DNA of 10,126 nucleotides, taken from the NCBI GenBank assembly GCA_904420255.1, contig CAJFUT010000180.1:1-10126 (forward strand). Direction: 5' to 3'. How positions within the stretch are numbered: the first letter of the stretch is position 1; each line of letters begins with the position of its first letter. The notes beneath the pieces were generated by a model, which was given only the letters and a program-made list of their open reading frames with translations, searched no databases and was not told the DNA's origin. Positions 1 to 6,513 of the stretch are shown here, one piece after another. This DNA is from an uncultured Angelakisella sp. (GTDB lineage: Bacteria > Bacillota > Clostridia > Oscillospirales > Ruminococcaceae). The translations under genes and the position numbers were made by a program.

Positions 1-543
1 GTCGTACTGGCTGGTGCCGAAGATCCGGCGGAACAGCACCATCTTTTCCTTGCTGGGGGCCTCCAGCAGCTGCCGGAATTCCCCCTGAGCCAGCATGACG
101 ATCTTCCGGAACTGGTCGCAGTCGATGCCCAAAAGGTCCCGGAGCCGCTCCTCCACCTGGGTCAGGGAATCGATGACCCGCCCGTCGGGGAGGGTCAGCT
201 CCGCCCTGTGGCTGAGGCTCTTGAGGCCGCCGCTTTTCTTGGCCATCTGCTGGGCGGGGCGGCGGCGGACCCGGTACCGCTTTCCCTCCAGCAGGAATTC
301 CAGCTCCACATAGCATTCCCGGTCGGGGGAGGCGGTGTGGCAGCGGAAGTCCTCGCTCCGGCGGCGGCTGCCGCTGGCCTTGCCGAAGAGGGCGAAGGTG
401 AGGGCGTCAAAGAGGGTGGTTTTGCCGGCCCCGGTGGGTCCGCTCACCAGGAAGATGCCGTCCCGGACGGCGTTTTCAAAATCCAGGGTTTCGGTATCCT
501 GGAAAGGCCCGAAGGCGCTGAGGGTCATCCGCAGCGGCTTCAT
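1..543 (-). CDS. sbcC: SbcC, nuclease-complex ATPase subunit (N-terminal part, cut by window edge)
   Basis: This is the first 181 codons of the SMC-like ATPase of the SbcCD (Mre11-Rad50-type) complex, which processes hairpins and blocked DNA ends in the cytoplasm. The translation starts MKPLRMTLSAFGPFQDTE. It has a Walker A P-loop GPTGAGKT at residues 35-42 (K41) and the family's Q-loop region LAQGEFRQLLEAPSKEK near residues 151-167, then FRRIFGTSQYD. The coiled coil and C-terminal ATPase half lie beyond base 1, and no stop codon is visible. The ATG (543-541) overlaps the sbcD stop as ATGA, so the two are probably translationally coupled and made from the promoter at 1740-1768. The P-loop plus the sbcD neighbour make the identification firm. 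Whether the distal part of the gene is intact cannot be seen. Confidence 0.95.
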   Translation of the reverse strand, partial: MKPLRMTLSAFGPFQDTETLDFENAVRDGIFLVSGPTGAGKTTLFDALTFALFGKASGSRRRSEDFRCHTASPDRECYVELEFLLEGKRYRVRRRPAQQMAKKSGGLKSLSHRAELTLPDGRVIDSLTQVEERLRDLLGIDCDQFRKIVMLAQGEFRQLLEAPSKEKMVLFRRIFGTSQYD

Positions 544-1706
544 GGCTCATCCCTCCCTTCTCCGGCCTCCCGGGCCAGCTTGTCCAGGATGCGCCCCGGC
601 TCCGGCTCCAGGGGGTGTCCCGTCACCTGGAGGTAGAATTTCCGGTAGGCCTCCCCCAGGCTCATCCGGGCCAGCTCCCCGTGGCCCTCCAGCTCCAGCC
701 GGCGCTGGGCCGGGTTCTGGTAGCGGATTTGGAGATAATTGGGGTAGACGTTCCGCAGCCGCTGGGCCGCCCCCACCTCGGTGCCCTGGGTGAGGAGGGT
801 GATCTGGACATAGTCCTCCGAGGCCAGGGTGCCCCCGGTGGGAGCCAGCAGTTCCTCCATGGTGCCCCGGACCGACCGCACCTCCCGCAGGGGCGGGAAG
901 GACACCCGCTCCACCGAAACCTCCCCGCCGCCGTTCAGCGTCACCGAGAGGACGCATTTCTCCTGATGCTCCTCGGATACCGAATATTTCAGGGGGCTGC
1001 CGCAGTAGCGGGCCCGGGGGCCGCCCGCCTCCTGGCAGGAGTGGAGGTGGCCCAGGGCGCAGTAGGAAAAGCCCGCCAGCTGCCCGGCGTCGATGAGGTC
1101 CAGCCCCCCCACCTGGATTTCGGAATCGCAGGTGACAAGGCCGCTGTGCTCCGGGTCCCCGCCCCGGGCGAAGAACCCGTGGGCCAGGAGGACCCGCCTG
1201 GGGCAGCGTTCCAGCTCCTCCCGGTTTTCCTCCAGGACGGCCCCGAAGGCGTCGTCAAAGGTGCGGATTTCCCGGTCGGGGAAGAGGGTCCGGGCGTCCC
1301 CGGGGGAAAGGTAGGGCAGGAGGAAAAAATCCACCTCCCCCCACTGGTCCCGGAGGGTGACCCGCTCCAGGCGCCTTTGGGGCCGGGCCGCCATATAGAG
1401 GCCGCCGGCCCGGTAAAGGCGGCTGCCGAAGCCCAGGCGCTGGGGGCTGTCGTGGTTGCCGGCGATGCAGAGCACCGGGAGGCGCCGCTCTCCGGCCAGC
1501 TCCCCCAGGAACCAGTCGCAGAGGTCCACGGCGTCCCCGCTGGGGACCGAGCGGTCGTAAAGGTCCCCGGCGATGAGCACCCCGTCGTGGGGGACCCGGT
1601 CCAGGTATTCCAGAAGCTGCCCGCACCAGTGGCGCTGGTCAGGCAGCAGGCTGTATTCATAGAGGTTTTTGCCGAAGTGCAGGTCGGAAAGGTGCAGCAG
1701 CCGCAC
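540..1706 (-). CDS. sbcD: SbcD, exonuclease subunit of the SbcCD complex
   Basis: A 388-residue Mre11-type metallophosphoesterase that supplies the nuclease activity of the SbcCD DNA-repair complex. The calcineurin-like metal-site motifs are all present in order: DLHFG (D8, H10), GDLYDR (D48), GNHD (N84, H85, D86), LLAHG (H176) and GHLH (H220, H222). The length is normal for SbcD. The C-terminal ~130 residues would form the capping and SbcC-interaction region. The start is GTG at 1706-1704, supported by an AAGGGGGG ribosome binding site 6 bases upstream and by the conserved opening RLLHLSDLH. The gene overlaps sbcC by 4 bases and has a consensus promoter upstream. The active site appears complete. 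Confidence 0.97.
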   Translation of the reverse strand: MRLLHLSDLHFGKNLYEYSLLPDQRHWCGQLLEYLDRVPHDGVLIAGDLYDRSVPSGDAVDLCDWFLGELAGERRLPVLCIAGNHDSPQRLGFGSRLYRAGGLYMAARPQRRLERVTLRDQWGEVDFFLLPYLSPGDARTLFPDREIRTFDDAFGAVLEENREELERCPRRVLLAHGFFARGGDPEHSGLVTCDSEIQVGGLDLIDAGQLAGFSYCALGHLHSCQEAGGPRARYCGSPLKYSVSEEHQEKCVLSVTLNGGGEVSVERVSFPPLREVRSVRGTMEELLAPTGGTLASEDYVQITLLTQGTEVGAAQRLRNVYPNYLQIRYQNPAQRRLELEGHGELARMSLGEAYRKFYLQVTGHPLEPEPGRILDKLAREAGEGRDEP

Positions 1707-1712
1707 GGGACG

Positions 1713-1720
1713 CCCCCCTT
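1713..1720 (-). promoter_or_regulatory. Ribosome binding site deciding the GTG start of sbcD
   Basis: On the minus strand AAGGGGGG sits 6 bases before the GTG at 1706. No ATG lies at the proper place, and the conserved family N-terminus begins directly after this GTG, so the non-ATG start is well supported. Confidence 0.75.
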
Positions 1721-1739
1721 TGGAAATTTTTCAGCTTTT

Positions 1740-1768
1740 ATTGTACTCTGTTTCCCCGGGCAAGTCAA
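1740..1768 (-). promoter_or_regulatory. Sigma-A promoter of sbcDC
   Basis: Read on the minus strand, TTGACT (1768-1763) and TACAAT (1745-1740) are separated by exactly 17 bases. The -10 box lies 33 bases ahead of the sbcD GTG, giving a short leader of roughly 25-30 nt. Both hexamers differ from consensus at one position. Confidence 0.85.
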
Positions 1769-1772
1769 AAGC

Positions 1773-1802
1773 TTCCGGGAGCCCGCTCCCCGGGGGTATA
1801 GA
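1773..1802 (+). promoter_or_regulatory. Possible weak promoter for the glycosyltransferase-PBP pair
   Basis: TATAGA at 1797-1802 resembles a -10 box, with a poor -35 (TTCCGG, 1773-1778) 18 bases upstream. The stretch also holds a GGGAGC/GCTCCC inverted repeat (1777-1790), and just downstream a perfect 10-bp palindrome ATGCCGGCAT (1811-1820). Nothing better is visible between the divergent sbcD promoter and the GTG at 1864, so transcription of this pair must start here or rely on an unusual promoter. Low certainty. Confidence 0.3.
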
Positions 1803-1850
1803 GGCAAAGAATGCCGGCATACTACAAAAGCGGCCAGGACTGAGCTTGGG

Positions 1851-1860
1851 AAGGGGGAGG
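1851..1860 (+). promoter_or_regulatory. Ribosome binding site deciding the GTG start of the glycosyltransferase
   Basis: AAGGGGGAGG ends 3 bases before the GTG at 1864. The reading frame is open well upstream of this site, but the conserved family opening (NILIINHYAGS) begins immediately after this GTG. That makes this the likely start despite the slightly short spacing. Confidence 0.6.
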
Positions 1861-1863
1861 CCT

Positions 1864-3111
1864 GTGAATATCCTCATCATCAACCATTACGCGGGCAGCC
1901 GCGCCCTGGGGAGCGAAACCCGGCCCTGGCGGCTGGCCCTGGAATTCCGCAGGGCGGGGCACAGGACCCTCATCGCCGCGGCGGATTTCAGCCACAAGCG
2001 GGCCCGGAATCCCGCCATCCGGCCGCCCCGCCAGGAGATGACGGTGGACGGGGTGGAGTTCTGCTTTTACGCCACCCCCTCCTACGAAAACGACGTGGGG
2101 GGCCGGGAGGGGAACATCGCGGCCTTTGCCCGGGGGCTTTGGCGGGACGCCCCCCGGCTGGCGGAGGAGTTCCGGCCCCAGGCGGTGGTGGCGGCCTCCA
2201 CCCATCCCTACGATTTTTTCGGGGCGGCCAGGGTCGCCCGCCGGGCCGGGGCGCCCCTGGTGCTGGAGCTGCGGGAAATCTGGCCGGAGTACCAGCGGGA
2301 GCTTTACCACTGCGACCGGAAGGACGCCTCCTTTTTCCTGGGGGAGTGGGCCCTGGACCGGGCCCTCCGCCGGGCGGACGCGGTGGTGTCCCTGCTGCCC
2401 CACGGGGAGCGGTACCTGACCGCCCGGGGCATCTCCGCGGGGAAGTACCTGGAAATCCCCGAGGCGGCGGGGCCGCCGGGAAGGGGCTCCCTCTCGGAGC
2501 GCCGGCGGGATTACCTGGAGCGGCTGCGCCGCAGCTATGATTTCCTGCTGGTCTATCAGGGGTATATCGGGGAGGAGAAGTGCCTGCGCCCCCTGGTGGA
2601 GGCGGCAAAGCTGCTGGAGGGGGAGAACGCGGCGGTGCTGATGGTGGGCAACGGCGGCTATAAGGTCAGCATCAAGCGGGCCATGCGGGAGGCGGGGGCC
2701 CGGAATGTTTACCTCATGGACCGGGTGGAGGAATCGGAGAAGGGCGCCCTCTGCGCCATGGCGGACTGCCTCTTTTACGGGGACCGGCGGCGCTCCGCCG
2801 GGGTGTACGGGGTCCGCAGCAGCAAGCTGCTGGAATATATGTCCTGGGGGCGGCCGGTCCTCACCGCCCTGGCGGCCGGGGAGAGCCCCGTCACCCTGGC
2901 CGGCTGCGGCTTCAACGTGCCGGACCCCTCCCCGGAGGCCCTGGCGGCAGGAATCCGGCGGATGGCGGCCCTCACCCCCGGGGAGCGGGAGGAGATGGGC
3001 CGGCGGGGGGCGGCCTACCTGGCGGAGCATCACAGCTATCCCCGGGCGGCGGAGCGGTATCTGGAGCTGTTCCGGCGGTTGGGAGAGGAAAAAGAAAAGG
3101 GAAAGGGGTGA
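1864..3111 (+). CDS. GT4-type glycosyltransferase (WbuB/WcaI-like)
   Basis: A 415-residue cytoplasmic GT-B fold glycosyltransferase that would move a sugar from a nucleotide donor to an envelope polymer or lipid-linked acceptor; donor and acceptor cannot be read from the sequence. The N-terminal acceptor half opens with NILIINHYAGS and ETRPWRLALEF, typical of WbuB-like GT4 enzymes, and contains LREIWPEYQRE (residues 136-146). The C-terminal donor half starts near VYQGYIGEEK (230-239) and has the signature YGVRSSKLLEYMSWGRPVL (315-333), with E324 in the place of the usual donor-binding glutamate. No membrane segment is visible. The tail is rich in Lys/Glu. It ends 6 bases before the PBP start and its stop codon lies inside the PBP's ribosome binding region, so the two are almost certainly co-translated. 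The family call is firm; the biological role is unknown. Confidence 0.85.
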   Translation: MNILIINHYAGSRALGSETRPWRLALEFRRAGHRTLIAAADFSHKRARNPAIRPPRQEMTVDGVEFCFYATPSYENDVGGREGNIAAFARGLWRDAPRLAEEFRPQAVVAASTHPYDFFGAARVARRAGAPLVLELREIWPEYQRELYHCDRKDASFFLGEWALDRALRRADAVVSLLPHGERYLTARGISAGKYLEIPEAAGPPGRGSLSERRRDYLERLRRSYDFLLVYQGYIGEEKCLRPLVEAAKLLEGENAAVLMVGNGGYKVSIKRAMREAGARNVYLMDRVEESEKGALCAMADCLFYGDRRRSAGVYGVRSSKLLEYMSWGRPVLTALAAGESPVTLAGCGFNVPDPSPEALAAGIRRMAALTPGEREEMGRRGAAYLAEHHSYPRAAERYLELFRRLGEEKEKGKG

Positions 3112-3117
3112 GGCGCC

Positions 3118-4740
3118 ATGGAGCGCCGGGTGGTTTGGGTCTACAGCATGGTGCTGTTCTGCATGACCATCCTCATGGTGCGGCTGTCGGTGCTGGGGCA
3201 GGGGGAGAGCCTGGCCCAGGCGGCGGCCCGCCAGAGCAGCTCGATGCTGGAGCTGGGCAGCAGCCGGGGCACCATTTACGACCGCAACGGGAAGCCCCTG
3301 GTGAACCGGGAGTACGTCACCGCCCTGGCGGTTTCCCCCACCCCCGAGGCGGCGGAGGCCCTCAAGGGGCTTCTGCCCCAGGAGGAGTTCGAGGCCACCC
3401 TGGCGCTGCTGCGCCAGGGCAGGCCGGTGGCGGTCCGCAGCGAAAGCTGGCTGCCCGAAAGCAGCTGGGAGGGGATCGTATCCTTCCAGCTGCCGGTGCG
3501 CTACGGCAGGGAGCAGCTGGCGGTCCACCTGCTGGGGTATGTGGACGAAAGCGGCTCCGGCGTCACCGGGGTGGAAAAGGGGTATGACCAGCTTCTCCGG
3601 GCGGACGGGGGCAGCGTCTACTGCCGGTATCTTGTGGATGCCAACCGCGGCGCGGTGGAAGGGGAGGCCGCCCAGGTGGTGGACCAGCGGGCCGCCCCCA
3701 AGGGAGGCGTGGTGCTGACCCTGGACCGGGAGATCCAGGAGGCGGCGGAGCGGGCCATGGACGGCATCGAGAAGGGGGCCGCCGTGGTGATGGATGTGGA
3801 GAGCGGGGAAATCCTGGCCATGGTCAGCCGCCCGGCCTACGACCTTCTCAATATGGGGGCTTCCCTGGAGGACGAGGACAGCCCCTTTTTCAACCGGGCC
3901 ACAGCGGCCTACAGCGTGGGCTCCACCTTCAAGATCTGTGTGGCCGCCGCCGCCCTGGAAATGGGCTATTCCACCGGCTATTCCTATGAGTGCGACGGCT
4001 GCTACGAGCTGGAGGACCAGAATTTCCACTGCCACAACCGCTACGGCCACGGCTGGCTGGACATGGCGGGGGCCCTGCGGCGTTCCTGCAACCCCTATTT
4101 CATCAACCTGGGCCTCCATGTGGGGGGGCAGGCCATTTATAACATGGCCTACGCCATGGGGTTCGGTTCCGCCAGCCGCCTGGGCAGCGGCGTCACTTCG
4201 GCGGCGGGGGAGCTGCCGGAGATCAGCCAGCTGACGGGGGGAGAGCTGGCCAACTTCTCCTTCGGCCAGGGGAAGCTCACCGCCACCCCGGTCCAGGTGG
4301 CCCAGATGGTGGCCTCGGTGGCCAACGGCGGGATGTCGGTAAGCCCCACCGTCTATCTGGGCACCACCCGGGACGGGGGCAGCGTCCTCCGGGACGGGGA
4401 AACGGTCCCCAGCCGCCGGGTCATGTCGGAGGCCACTGCCGCCACCCTGCGGGAAATGCTCATCGGCGTGGTGGAGGAGGGGAGCGGCGGCAACGCCCGG
4501 CCCGACCGGGGCGGGGCCGGCGGCAAAACCGCCACCGCCCAGACCGGCGCCTATGTGGGGGAGGAGGAGGTGATCCACGGATGGTTTGCCGGCTTCTATC
4601 CGGCCCGGGAGCCCCGCTACGCCGTGGTGGTGCTGGCGGAAGGGGGCGGCGAGGGCAGCGAGAAGCCGGCCGAGGCCTTTGCCGCCATCTGCGACGGCAT
4701 CGCGGACCGCCTGTACCCGGATTCAGCATTCCCCTTTTGA
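3118..4740 (+). CDS. Class B penicillin-binding protein (peptidoglycan transpeptidase, FtsI/PbpA/SpoVD-like)
   Basis: A 540-residue membrane-anchored D,D-transpeptidase that would cross-link peptidoglycan on the outer face of the membrane. A single N-terminal signal-anchor (about residues 5-21) is followed by the dimerisation/pedestal domain with RGTIYDRNGKPL (50-61), then the penicillin-binding domain. The active-site motifs are STFK (S269-K272, nucleophile S269), SCN (323-325), and GKTATAQTG (K470 onward). In the third motif the classic KTG is KTA, a variant I recall from clostridial class B PBPs. A Cys/His-rich stretch (YECDGCYELEDQNFHCHNR) lies between motifs one and two. The ATG is preceded by GGGGTGAGG, which overlaps the stop of the glycosyltransferase. 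The length is slightly short for SpoVD, and no C-terminal PASTA domain is present. Whether it acts in division, elongation or sporulation cannot be told. Confidence 0.93.
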   Translation: MERRVVWVYSMVLFCMTILMVRLSVLGQGESLAQAAARQSSSMLELGSSRGTIYDRNGKPLVNREYVTALAVSPTPEAAEALKGLLPQEEFEATLALLRQGRPVAVRSESWLPESSWEGIVSFQLPVRYGREQLAVHLLGYVDESGSGVTGVEKGYDQLLRADGGSVYCRYLVDANRGAVEGEAAQVVDQRAAPKGGVVLTLDREIQEAAERAMDGIEKGAAVVMDVESGEILAMVSRPAYDLLNMGASLEDEDSPFFNRATAAYSVGSTFKICVAAAALEMGYSTGYSYECDGCYELEDQNFHCHNRYGHGWLDMAGALRRSCNPYFINLGLHVGGQAIYNMAYAMGFGSASRLGSGVTSAAGELPEISQLTGGELANFSFGQGKLTATPVQVAQMVASVANGGMSVSPTVYLGTTRDGGSVLRDGETVPSRRVMSEATAATLREMLIGVVEEGSGGNARPDRGGAGGKTATAQTGAYVGEEEVIHGWFAGFYPAREPRYAVVVLAEGGGEGSEKPAEAFAAICDGIADRLYPDSAFPF

Positions 4741-4750
4741 AGAATAAAAA

Positions 4751-4782
4751 AACCGCCCCCCCGAAAGGCTCGGAGGGCGGTT
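4751..4782. terminator. Bidirectional intrinsic terminator between the PBP gene and thiT
   Basis: AACCGCCC (4751-4758) pairs with GGGCGGTT (4775-4782), and inside it CCGA (4761-4764) pairs with TCGG (4770-4773) around an AAGGC loop. On the minus strand the hairpin is followed by a run of seven T, an excellent terminator for thiT. On the plus strand the following tract is TTCTTGTCCGTTTT, weaker but suited to ending the glycosyltransferase-PBP transcript. The convergent gene ends at 4740 and 4805 fit a shared terminator. Confidence 0.88.
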
Positions 4783-4804
4783 CTTGTCCGTTTTCAGCCG
4801 GGGC

Positions 4805-5374
4805 TCAGGCGGCGGCGCGGACAGGGCGCTGCCGGTCCAGGATTTTCATGACGATGACGGCGGCCACGGCGGTGAGGATGATCTCGGGGATCATGTAGCT
4901 GCCGTTGTAGGTGAGGGAGTAGAGCCAGACGGGCATCCCCTCGGGGGCATAGCCGCCCCAGATAAGAACGCCGGAAAGGAAGCTGCACAGGTACCGAAGC
5001 AGGCCGGTGACCACTGTCCCAACGGCGGTTTTCACCGAGGTGTTCTTGAAGGGGGCGCCGAAGACGCAGGCCAGGCCCATGACGGTGTAGGCCACCACAT
5101 AGTCCAGCAGGATGCACAGCAGCATGGCGCCGAAGGTGGTGCAGTAGAGGACGTTTTCAAAGCCCAGCAGCATCTGGATGAGGCTGAAGATAAAGCCGGT
5201 GAAAAGCCCCCACTTGGGGCCGTGGCGGAAGGAGGCCACCACCAGGGGCATCATGCTGCAGGCGGTGATGGAGCCCCCCTGGGGCAGCTCGAAGATGGGG
5301 ATATAGCCCAGGATGGTGGCGAGGGCGATCATCAGGGCGCATTCGACAAGGGTTTTGGTTTTGGTGCTTCTCAT
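4805..5374 (-). CDS. thiT: ThiT, thiamine-specific S component of an ECF transporter
   Basis: A 189-residue integral membrane protein with about six hydrophobic segments. It would capture thiamine and deliver it to the shared ECF energising module (EcfA, EcfA', EcfT), which is not in this window. Family signatures are ELPQGGSIT (29-37), FRHGPKWGLFTG (49-60), RYLCSFLSGVLIWGGYAPEG (127-146) and YNGSYMIPEI (156-165). N157, Y152 and W139 fall at the spacing I recall for thiamine-contacting residues of the Lactococcus protein. The contact histidine expected 26 residues before N157 is Ser131 here. The ATG has a strong TTAGGAGGAA ribosome binding site. A TPP riboswitch upstream makes thiamine uptake the likely job and predicts repression when TPP is abundant. 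Confidence 0.93.
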   Translation of the reverse strand: MRSTKTKTLVECALMIALATILGYIPIFELPQGGSITACSMMPLVVASFRHGPKWGLFTGFIFSLIQMLLGFENVLYCTTFGAMLLCILLDYVVAYTVMGLACVFGAPFKNTSVKTAVGTVVTGLLRYLCSFLSGVLIWGGYAPEGMPVWLYSLTYNGSYMIPEIILTAVAAVIVMKILDRQRPVRAAA

Positions 5375-5416
5375 GTTTGGTTCCTCCTAAAAAACTTCGC
5401 CTGGAAACGCGTCGAG

Positions 5417-5459
5417 CGGGAAAAAGGAAAGGCGCCTTGCGGGATCAGCCGCAGGGCGC
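5417..5459 (-). terminator. Expression-platform terminator of the thiT TPP riboswitch
   Basis: On the minus strand GCGCC (5459-5455) and TGCGG (5453-5449) pair with CCGCA (5442-5438) and GGCGC (5436-5432), with one C/A mismatch and a CTGATC loop. This is followed by the T-rich tract CTTTCCTTTTT. It lies between the aptamer and the thiT ribosome binding site, where a TPP-dependent transcription terminator is expected. Confidence 0.8.
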
Positions 5460-5477
5460 GCACGGAAAAAACATATG

Positions 5478-5570
5478 TCCCTTCCTACGCTGGCATGATC
5501 CAGATCAGGTTGAAGGGTCATGGGATACCGTCCCATATCTCAGCCCGCACATACGGACCCCCCTGGTTGC
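5478..5570 (-). promoter_or_regulatory. TPP riboswitch (THI box) controlling thiT
   Basis: The minus strand carries the hallmark THI-box elements in order. GGGGGGTCCG with CGGGCTGAGA forms the arm containing the conserved CTGAGA. Next is a stem GGGAC/GTCCC-like (ATGGGACGGTATCCCAT), then ACCCTTCAACCTGATCTGG, ATCATGCCAGC and GTAGGAAGGG. The aptamer starts at about the predicted transcription start of the promoter at 5577-5605 and is followed by a terminator hairpin, so binding of TPP should stop transcription before thiT. Confidence 0.95.
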
Positions 5571-5576
5571 TGCACT

Positions 5577-5605
5577 ATCATACCACCCTTTGGTTTGACT
5601 GTCAA
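5577..5605 (-). promoter_or_regulatory. Sigma-A promoter of the thiT riboswitch transcript
   Basis: On the minus strand a perfect TTGACA (5605-5600) is 17 bases from TATGAT (5582-5577). Initiation would fall near 5570, exactly at the 5' edge of the TPP aptamer. The -35 box overlaps that of the divergent HAD-phosphatase promoter. Confidence 0.85.
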
Positions 5606-5623
5606 GGGCGGAACGGCTATAAT
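5595..5623 (+). promoter_or_regulatory. Sigma-A promoter of the HAD phosphatase gene
   Basis: TTGACT (5595-5600) and a perfect TATAAT (5618-5623) are separated by 17 bases. Transcription would start near 5630, leaving a leader of about 60 nt before the ATG at 5692. The -35 hexamer is half of the palindrome TTGACTGTCAA shared with the opposite promoter. Confidence 0.87.
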
Positions 5624-5636
5624 GGGTACCGTAAGG

Positions 5637-5660
5637 CCCGGGGGCTTTCTCCCCCCCGGG
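5637..5660 (+). other. GC hairpin in the 5' leader of the HAD gene
   Basis: CCCGGGGG (5637-5644) can pair fully with CCCCCGGG (5653-5660) around an 8-base loop, just downstream of the predicted transcription start. No T-run follows on the plus strand, so it is not a plain terminator. It may stabilise the 5' end or affect translation. Confidence 0.45.
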
Positions 5661-5691
5661 AAATCGGTGAAGAAAGCACAGGTGAGCCCAT

Positions 5692-6366
5692 ATGAAACAG
5701 GCGGTCCTTTTTGATCTGGACGGGACGCTGCTGGATTCCCTGGAGGACATCGCCCTCTGCGGCAATACCGCCCTGGAGATTTCCGGCCTTCCCCAGCACA
5801 CCCTGGAGGAGTACCGGGGCTATATCGGCAACGGGGTGGACGCCCTGATCCGCCGGATGCTGCGGCCGGAGGACTACCCCCGCCACGCCGCAAAAGTGAA
5901 GCTGGATTATATGGCCCTTTACGGGGACCTCTGCGCCCAGGGCTGCAGAACCTACCCCGGGGCGCTGGAGATGCTCCGCGCCCTGCGGGAAAAGGGGTTT
6001 GTCACGGCGGTGATCTCCAATAAGCCCGACCCCCAGGTCCGCATGGTGTGGGCCAGCACCTTTGGGGACGCCCTGGACCTGGCCGTGGGCCAGATGGAAG
6101 GGGTGCCGGTCAAGCCGGACCCCGCCGGGCCCAGGGAGGTGCTGCGGCGGCTGGGGGAGGACGTCCGCTGCGCCGCCTATGTGGGGGATTCCGATGTGGA
6201 TATGCAGACCGGGAAAAACTGCGGCTTTTATACCATCGGCGTCACCTGGGGGATGAAGCCCCGGCGGGTGCTGGTGGAGAACGGGGCGGACAGCATCGCC
6301 GGCACCATGGATGAGCTGGCCGGGCTGCTGGAGCTGTGCCGGGCGGCCCCGGCGGGCGCGCCGTGA
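5692..6366 (+). CDS. HAD-family phosphatase (phosphoglycolate-phosphatase-like)
   Basis: A 224-residue cytoplasmic haloacid-dehalogenase-type hydrolase that removes phosphate from a small metabolite. All four HAD motifs are present: FDLDGT with nucleophile D8 and acid/base D10, ISN (S109), K141 within VPVKPDP, and GDSDVDM (D166, D170). A helical cap domain sits at about residues 16-80. These features fit the Gph/PgmB-like subfamily, but the substrate of such enzymes cannot be assigned from motifs. The ATG is preceded by AGGTGA at a spacing of 6. It is transcribed alone from a strong promoter that faces the thiT promoter. A link to thiamine metabolism (for example TMP dephosphorylation) is possible from context only. 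Confidence 0.88.
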   Translation: MKQAVLFDLDGTLLDSLEDIALCGNTALEISGLPQHTLEEYRGYIGNGVDALIRRMLRPEDYPRHAAKVKLDYMALYGDLCAQGCRTYPGALEMLRALREKGFVTAVISNKPDPQVRMVWASTFGDALDLAVGQMEGVPVKPDPAGPREVLRRLGEDVRCAAYVGDSDVDMQTGKNCGFYTIGVTWGMKPRRVLVENGADSIAGTMDELAGLLELCRAAPAGAP

Positions 6367-6440
6367 GGAAGGCCCCCGGCAGGTGCGCCGTAAAGGGGAA
6401 GCCTCCTGAAACGTCAGAAAAGCGGGTAACTGGGCCGGAT

Positions 6441-6455
6441 GCAACCTAGGGTTGC
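6441..6455. repeat. Inverted repeat, candidate operator of the membrane XRE regulator
   Basis: GCAACC-TAG-GGTTGC is a perfect 6-bp inverted repeat with a 3-base centre, just upstream of the putative promoter of the XRE gene. Such a site fits a dimeric HTH regulator, so autoregulation is plausible, but this is inferred from position only. Confidence 0.45.
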
Positions 6456-6462
6456 CGGGCAG

Positions 6463-6494
6463 TTGGTGGAAAAAGTCCCTGCTTTTGGTAAAAT
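6463..6494 (+). promoter_or_regulatory. Possible extended -10 promoter of the membrane XRE gene
   Basis: TGGTAAAAT (6486-6494) has the TG-N extension before TAAAAT. The only -35-like hexamer is TTGGTG at 6463-6468, with a long 20-base spacer. The 6367-6460 stretch after the HAD gene shows no convincing terminator with a T-run, so read-through from the HAD gene is also possible. Confidence 0.4.
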
Positions 6495-6500
6495 AGCGGC

Positions 6501-6509
6501 AGGAGGTGA
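6501..6509 (+). promoter_or_regulatory. Ribosome binding site deciding the XRE gene start
   Basis: AGGAGGTGA, a near-perfect anti-16S match, ends 4 bases before ATG 6514. An in-frame ATG at 6439 lies inside the inverted repeat region and has no such site, so 6514 is chosen. Confidence 0.85.
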
Positions 6510-6513
6510 GCCC

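Noticed and set aside
615..2540. Long plus-strand open frame of 641 codons
   Set aside because: It runs antisense through sbcD, crosses the sbcD promoter, and ends out of frame inside the glycosyltransferase gene. The translation is Gly/Pro/Ala-rich with no domain signature; it is a by-product of high GC.
1822..4578. Minus-strand open frame of 918 codons
   Set aside because: Antisense to the glycosyltransferase and PBP genes, both of which have clear motifs, starts and ribosome binding sites. No recognisable domains in the minus reading.
6367..6415. Terminator after the HAD gene
   Set aside because: An imperfect GGA-GGC / GCC-TCC pairing exists, but the loop is long, the stem is broken, and no T-run follows.
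6439..6513. Alternative upstream ATG for the XRE regulator
   Set aside because: It overlaps the inverted repeat and putative promoter and lacks a ribosome binding site, whereas ATG 6514 has AGGAGGTGA at ideal spacing and begins at the family's normal N-terminus.
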